NCBI GenBank assembly: GCA_021154885.1
Contig: JAJKHS010000053.1
Span: 53,931-117,930, forward strand
DNA from: Thermoanaerobaculum sp.
Lineage (GTDB): Bacteria; Acidobacteriota; Thermoanaerobaculia; Multivoradales; UBA5704
Reading direction: 5' to 3'
Length of the DNA: 64,000 nt
The notes beneath the pieces are model-generated. The model saw nothing but the letters and a program-made list of their open reading frames with translations. It ran no database searches and was not told the origin of the DNA. Within the stretch, counting starts at the first letter, position 1; each line of letters begins with the position of its first letter. This document shows, one piece after another, positions 60,901 through 64,000 of this stretch. A program made the position numbers and the translations under genes.

Positions 60901-61613
60901 CCGGTATCCATTCGGATCGCGTAGCCATACCAGCCACCCGTCACTGGGTCACTCGTCCGCGAGACGGCGATGCACTGATAGAATGGCGAGAGCTTCGCGC
61001 TACCGCTCGTCGCGAAGGCGAGGTGAGTGAGTATCCACCGGTCCGCCAGCCCGTCGTGAAGGACCACGGCGTCACCCTTGCTGTTGCCATTGCAGGGCGA
61101 GCTCCCTGTGCCGCTCCAGAGTGAGTTCTCCGTGAACGCGGTCAAGAGCGTGCCGCTTTTGTTGTAGATCGCATACGCGTCGTTCACCGCCTCGATATAG
61201 TGGTTCGGTCCGACGTCTCCGTTGACGTCGGAAGGCATGATCCCGCCGGCTTGTCCGCCGGTGACGGCCGTGTTGGAGCTCAGGCCGTCGAAGCTCCGCA
61301 AAGGCGAAGGCATTGGAGCGAGGGCGGTGTTCGGGACGACATCGGCCTCCGCCGGACCGGGGGGCTGGACGATCGGAGGATCCTCGTGCTCCCAGGTGAA
61401 TAAACGTCTAGGAGCCGCTACCTGAGGCAGGTTCCGCAAGTCGTCTGTGATGACATAGGGCACCGCCTTCGGAAAAGCGAAAGTCTTTACCTCACCCTTC
61501 ACCGTCTCCCCAGCCGATGCGCGCGAGGAAACCGCGGCCATTGCAAGCACGAGCAGCGAGAGCCATAGAAGGCCTTCTCGGCGGGACCAACGGCGTGACT
61601 TGGGTTGATACAT
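57963..61613 (-). CDS. giant secreted protein with fibronectin-like and SLH repeats
   Basis: A 1216-residue surface protein. After the signal peptide (GLLWLSLLVLAMAAVSSRAS) a propeller-like N-terminal region (about 60-560) contains NGDVGPNHYIEAVNDAYAIY. Three repeats of about 95 residues follow (about 580-870), each with SGISQSAATLNGTVNPNG-type and CNTTYHFRGAAT-type elements of fibronectin-like folds. Next is a jelly-roll-like region (about 890-1030). The C-terminus has three SLH-type repeats (about 1037-1216), each with ADWIEEFAAQGITHGCGNGR and VTRAQMAIFLLR features. ATG 61613 follows AAGGAGGATTTC. Cell-surface anchoring is inferred. Confidence 0.85.
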   Translation of the reverse strand: MYQPKSRRWSRREGLLWLSLLVLAMAAVSSRASAGETVKGEVKTFAFPKAVPYVITDDLRNLPQVAAPRRLFTWEHEDPPIVQPPGPAEADVVPNTALAPMPSPLRSFDGLSSNTAVTGGQAGGIMPSDVNGDVGPNHYIEAVNDAYAIYNKSGTLLTAFTENSLWSGTGSSPCNGNSKGDAVVLHDGLADRWILTHLAFATSGSAKLSPFYQCIAVSRTSDPVTGGWYGYAIRMDTGGTGQPPVGTLNDYPKFGLWTDCLYMTANGYTEQTTENFIGTMFASFSRSDMYSGAVLTGALGFLASTNSDPFTMIPSTLLGTSAGSLPPSGTPNYFVSQSWTQLVFEVRKFTAGANCGSGGTLSLPTNVSQPSYAVAAGSFVPQPNTTNQLDSQGHKLMQRVQYRKIGNSESVWVVHTVRSSSTSPVEPHWAQINVTGGTISPTPVQQQIYVPDASLNRWMPSLAVDGQGNMALGYSTSNSTRFPSIAYSGRLAGDALNNLPQTETQLIAGSGSQTNNCGNPSALCNRWGDYTAMSIDPVDDCTFWYINQYYSSQTNGTAGNWQTRIGSFKFPGCGQTPPPSVTTTPASGISQSAATLNGTVNPNGASTNAYFEWGTTTGYGNTTFSQNVGSGTTAVAYSVNLGSLSCNTTYHFRGAATNSGGPGFGGDRSFTTSPCPVTAPSVTTDPATGIGQTGATLNASVNPNGSSTTAAFEWGLTSSYGNNSDYGPIGSGTGVVPIGTALVNLSCNTIYHFRVRAANTGGTSFGGDRAFTTNSCPQASPPIANVSAATNVGQTSATLNASVNPNGSATNAYFEYGTAAAGFTNSTTAQSLGSGTSFQTVSQSLGNLACNRAYVFRAVASNVGGTVHSANQGFTTQPCAGQGLLFRDTLENGIPNWLTQAPWALTTNSAHSLTHSWTTSPDGPYGPNLNSSIFTPTIDLSGVTAAGLSFWHHYDLESGFDRGNVWVTPDDGVSFTLQTGFTGTKSGWTLEGVDLSSFAGQRLRIVFQLLTDSSISGNGWYLDDFVVRTPTFGDVLPADFAWSWIEALYANGITNGCSVTPRLYCPNDSVTRAQMAVFLMRGMLGSSHQPPPAQGTVFLDVASGDFAADWIEEFAAQGITHGCGNGRYCPGDPVTRAQMAIFLLRAKHGSTYQPPPATGFMFNDVNTGDFAADWIEQLAREEITLGCGGGSFCPGDAVSRAQMAIFLMRTFNLLSL

Positions 61614-61685
61614 GAAATCCTCCTTGAACAAACCTACCCAGAAATGAGTGCCACTCGAACCTACAGGCTTTCTGGTCCATTCTTA

Positions 61686-61714
61686 ACAATAGAGAGCTTT
61701 CAAGGGACAGTCAA
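61686..61714 (-). promoter_or_regulatory. predicted sigma70-type promoter of the SLH gene
   Basis: On the minus strand TTGACT (61714-61709) is followed after 17 nt by TATTGT (61691-61686), about 70 nt before the ATG at 61613. The local sequence is AT-rich compared with the surroundings. Most of 61715-61967 shows no gene. Confidence 0.5.
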
Positions 61715-61967
61715 GGATCAAGACAATTCGACAAGTGCAAGTGTGCAGATCAGGGCTGCCACTGGAAGTCTCTGGTGAGGGCTCAGGCATGCGGTCCGAA
61801 CATTTCCTCCTCTTCCGTCGTGGAACGCGCTTCCGTTTTTCGGTCGGGCCTCGTTCGACGCGAGGCGCCGCTCTCCGAGTAAGACACCCTCCGGAGGCCC
61901 GAGGGTTAGAGTGCTGGCGCGTCACCTGCCGCGGCCGGCGGAATCAGGAGAAGGGGTCCCGCTCCAA

Positions 61968-62297
61968 TCAATCCACGATGAAGAGCCTGGCGCCGGTCTT
62001 GGTGTGGGAGCGGTGGGGCTCGGCGTCGTCGGTGACCTGGTAGCTCAGGCCCGGCGTGAGGACGTGGGTGTCGCCGCCGCGCAGCTCGACGTGGAGCTCC
62101 CCTTCAAGACAGAGGAGGATGTGCCCCTTCACGCACCAGTGATCCGCCAGATAGCCGGGCGTGTAGTCGACCATTCGGACGCGGATGTCACCAAAGGTCC
62201 GGGTGCGTCAGAAGGCGGTGCCCGTCTCGCCGGGGTGCTCGGTCGGCTCAATCAGCGACCAATCGGTCGTTGCGAAGGGGATGCCGGTCATTCGCAT
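61968..62297 (-). pseudogene. DHCW-motif cupin-fold protein with in-frame TGA
   Basis: The frame from ATG 62297 reads MTGIPFATTDWSLIEPTEHP and GETGTAF, then TGA (62210-62208), then RTRTFGDIRVRMVDYTPGYL, DHWCVKGHILLCLEGELHVE and PGLSYQVTDDAEPHRS, ending LFIVD at 61968. The family has Trp where the TGA stands (A-F/Y-W-R-T), so this is most simply a TGG-to-TGA nonsense change. No SECIS-like hairpin follows. The intact protein would be 109 residues. It is either inactivated or a sequencing error. Confidence 0.7.
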
Positions 62298-62346
62298 CGG
62301 TTGACTTCCAGTCGGTGGCCTTCGTCATCGGGCTCCTGGACGCGGC

Positions 62347-62769
62347 TCAGCTCTCCGGTCCTTCTGCGGGGAACCAGTTCTCGACCACGAGATCGGGAAC
62401 GTTCTGGAAGTGGCGAACGTTGCGAGTCACGAGCACCAAGTCGTGCACCCGCGCCGTTGCGGCGAGGAAGACGTCGGGCATGTCGATCGGCTTTCCGGCC
62501 TTTCGCAGCGAAGCCTGGAGATCGGCGGTTGCGAGCGCGACTCTTTCTTCGATCGGAAGCCAGATCGGTAGCGGCAGAATCTCGCGCTCCACCTTCTCCC
62601 AGATCTCGCTCGATTTTGGGTGGATCGCCGCGCCGAAGCGCAACTCGTAGCGCGTCATCTCGCAGGCAAACAGCGCCGCCGGATCTGTTGAAAGCAGCCG
62701 CCGAACGACGGGCAGGTTTGGACGCGGCCGGATCAACTCTGAGAAGACATTGGTGTCGATCAGGAACAT
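62347..62769 (-). CDS. PIN-domain toxin (VapC-like)
   Basis: A 140-residue VapC-family ribonuclease with the acidic set intact: FLIDTNVFSELIRPRP (Asp), MTRYELRFGAA (Glu), IDMPDVFLAATARVHDLVLV (Asp) and TRNVRHFQNVPDL. The upstream 62806-63129 gene encodes its likely antitoxin with a 36-bp gap. Confidence 0.85.
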   Translation of the reverse strand: MFLIDTNVFSELIRPRPNLPVVRRLLSTDPAALFACEMTRYELRFGAAIHPKSSEIWEKVEREILPLPIWLPIEERVALATADLQASLRKAGKPIDMPDVFLAATARVHDLVLVTRNVRHFQNVPDLVVENWFPAEGPES

Positions 62770-62805
62770 CGCGCTGGCAGCCGGATTTCTCGGAAGCAGG
62801 AGAGC

Positions 62806-63129
62806 CTACGAATCGATGCCGAATGGATCACGCTTTGCCCAGGGCTCTCGCCGGACCTCTTCGAGCGACCGGAAAAAGGATTCGTCGTCAATGCCCTCAG
62901 GATTGAACCAGGTTCCGTCCGAGCGCCGCTCCAGCCGGCTCTTCCAGCGTTCCCAGGCCTCCCGTCTGACCTCGCTCGCTTTCGTCGCGTCCACCTCTCC
63001 GCCGGCTGCGACCTCGAGTTTCTCGTCGATCGCCTCGGCTACGAGATCGCGCAGGGGACGTCCTTGTTGGGCGGCGAGCGCCTTCGCTTTCCTGACCAAC
63101 GTCTGGGGCAAATCAAAGGTCGTCTTCAC
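62806..63129 (-). CDS. VapB-type antitoxin
   Basis: A 107-residue antitoxin. The N-terminal KTTFDLPQTLVRKAKALAAQ is a ribbon-helix-helix DNA-binding domain with a typical helix, and the C-terminal half is acidic (EGIDDESFFRSLEEVRREP), suited to bind the PIN toxin encoded next. ATG 63129 follows a short spacer; the operator is probably in the 77-bp gap upstream. Confidence 0.75.
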   Translation of the reverse strand: MKTTFDLPQTLVRKAKALAAQQGRPLRDLVAEAIDEKLEVAAGGEVDATKASEVRREAWERWKSRLERRSDGTWFNPEGIDDESFFRSLEEVRREPWAKRDPFGIDS

Positions 63130-63206
63130 GGCGGCAGTATTTACAGCTTTACGTCGATTGTCAAGCCGAGCCGCCTCGTGGCTGAGAGGCCTCGACGAGG
63201 CGCAGT

Positions 63207-63410
63207 CTACCGGAACCGCAGCTCCGGGTTGCTGCGGGCGCTCGCGAGGTAGGTGATGAGCTCGCGGACCAGGCCGGCGGTGACCTCTTCGCGGCCGGCG
63301 GCCTCTTGGAAGAGGAGGAGTGCGGCCAGGGCTTCCCGATGGACCTCCTGCGTCTCGAAGGCTGACACCATCTCCTCGCGCTGGACCTCCACTGGCGGCG
63401 TCGTAGCCAA
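63207..63410 (-). pseudogene. C-terminal fragment of a TPR-type regulator
   Basis: A 67-residue frame starting at TTG 63410: EVQREEMVSAFETQEVHREA, LAALLLFQEAAGREEVT and YLASARSNPELRFR. This block matches the last segment of long TPR proteins common in this phylum, but nothing of their N-terminal part is present in the 63411-63603 gap, which shows no gene. It is probably a remnant left by rearrangement. Confidence 0.45.
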
Positions 63411-63603
63411 TCCTTGGCGGAGAAAGCCGTCGCGGGTCTTCTTGGAAGAGCCGTTCGGCGCCCGTGCTCCGGCCCGGGATGGGAGGAGAGGGAAAGAGCT
63501 TCTTCTTGAAGGGTGACTGGGCAGGCGGTTCTTGGAGTGGCGGGTGTGCGCGTGACGGTGGGGTCAGGTCGGGGCAGACTACTTGGTCTTCAGCGCTGCC
63601 GCC

Positions 63604-63771
63604 TCAGGGCGTCCTGCTATTGAGCTCAAGCGCCTCCCGGAGCGTTACCCCGAGGGTGTCGAGCAGCTCTTCACGGGTGGCCTCCTGGCAATTGACGCCG
63701 GGGAGTTCTTCGATCCAACCGATCCACCACCCGGAGCTCTCCTTCACCACCGCTGTGTATGTCTGGTTCAT
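63604..63771 (-). CDS. HicB-family antitoxin-like protein
   Basis: A 55-residue protein from ATG 63771: NQTYTAVVKESSGWWIGWIE, ELPGVNCQEATREELLDTLG, ending TLREALELNSRTP. This is the short HicB antitoxin fold (W-x-I-G-W-I-E-E-x-P-G-V-x-C-Q-x-x-T). No HicA-type dsRNA-binding toxin follows it, so it is an orphan or its toxin gene was lost. Confidence 0.7.
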   Translation of the reverse strand: MNQTYTAVVKESSGWWIGWIEELPGVNCQEATREELLDTLGVTLREALELNSRTP

Positions 63772-63773
63772 AC

Positions 63774-63953
63774 TTACGCAGCCACGTCGACGTAGAGTGA
63801 CAGGGTGCTCGGCTCTGGAATGGGGTCACCGTGGAGGCGCATCCCTTCCAGATGGAACTCGATGGCCTCTCGCATGTTCTGCTCCACCTCCTCGATCGTC
63901 TGAGAGGCTGTGAAGAAATTCCGGATAGGCGGTTCCTCTCGACTCGTGTTCAT
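63774..63953 (-). pseudogene. HicB-like antitoxin, 5'-truncated
   Basis: A 59-residue frame from ATG 63953. The start (NTSREEPPIRNFF) is not HicB-like, but the rest (ASQTIEEVEQNMREAIEFHL, EGMRLHGDPIPEPSTLSLYV) is the C-terminal part of long HicB antitoxins. It lies 2 bp ahead of the short HicB gene. The N-terminal strands are missing, so it is probably a remnant, bounded upstream by short repeats that may mark an IS end. Confidence 0.45.
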
Positions 63954-64000
63954 GAGACACTTCGTTCATGAGCGAGACACTGTTCCCTATTCCCGAGCCA

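Noticed and set aside
61683..61925. 80-codon minus-strand frame upstream of the SLH gene
   Set aside because: It is Arg-rich, has no ribosome site and covers the predicted promoter.

Overview
The window is 64 kb of GC-rich (about 65% by eye) bacterial chromosome with tightly packed genes on both strands. No rRNA, tRNA, CRISPR array or intact transposase is visible. The gene content suggests an Acidobacteriota lineage, perhaps Thermoanaerobaculia-like, and Gram-negative: an ECF sigma factor translationally coupled to a membrane Ser/Thr kinase with TPRs, many secreted Cys-rich proteins, surface proteins with SLH repeats, an outer-membrane barrel, TonB and OmpA proteins, and DUF4038 and sialidase-like secreted proteins. 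This placement rests on family knowledge, not on a marker gene.

Layout. 0-3.3 kb: ketopantoate reductase, a DctA/GltP-type symporter and two secreted Cys-rich proteins. 3.6-6.2 kb: Tat-exported multicopper oxidase, a secreted NTF2-like protein and a Kazal-like mini-protein. 7.1-9.8 kb: ECF sigma/anti-sigma operon followed by envelope-stress genes (CsbD, lmo0937-type). 9.8-14 kb: OmpA protein, Fcy1-like deaminase, S10 peptidase, an AhpD-family gene interrupted by a UGA where the second redox Cys should be, and a VapBC-type pair. 14-16.3 kb: SEFIR gene with a frameshifted TPR partner and a 42-bp tandem hairpin array. 18.3-22.5 kb: two type-3 copper tyrosinases, each beside a small exported protein resembling the tyrosinase C-terminal domain. 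25.9-29.2 kb: periplasmic molybdenum hydroxylase (2Fe-2S subunit, Moco subunit, diheme cytochrome). 29-32 kb: hydrolase, barrel protein and NSS transporter. 32.2-36.5 kb: a small defence/toxin-antitoxin island (Phd-zeta, TIR protein, nucleotidyltransferase). 38.5-39.9 kb: a repeat-rich stretch without intact genes (nine 41-bp hairpin repeats, a 310-bp inverted repeat, a broken antitoxin). 39.9-42.5 kb: NitT/TauT/ThiY-type ABC transporter. 43-46.5 kb: ECF sigma plus kinase. 46.7-61.6 kb: mostly secreted and surface proteins, including a frameshifted multiheme-like lipoprotein, a frameshifted DUF4038 protein, App1-type phosphatase, a sialidase-like gene apparently split in two with a duplicated signal-peptide module, an orphan RiPP precursor, a TonB protein and a giant SLH protein. 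61.9-64 kb: broken cupin, intact VapBC-type pair and HicB-type fragments.

Themes. Much of the window serves the cell envelope and extracellular chemistry: copper oxidases, Mo hydroxylase, heme proteins, and several Cys-rich exported proteins. It is interleaved with mobile or decaying toxin-antitoxin and TIR/SEFIR modules. Several genes are broken by single-nucleotide indels (near 14.9, 39.85, 48.70 and 50.98 kb), so some pseudogenes may be consensus errors of the assembly.

The strongest discoveries are the probable selenocysteine AhpD protein with a well-placed SECIS hairpin (12565-13170), an unlisted 54-residue RiPP precursor (56167-56331), the apparent gene fission by 5'-end duplication (53307-55086) and the tyrosinase / stand-alone C-terminal-domain locus.
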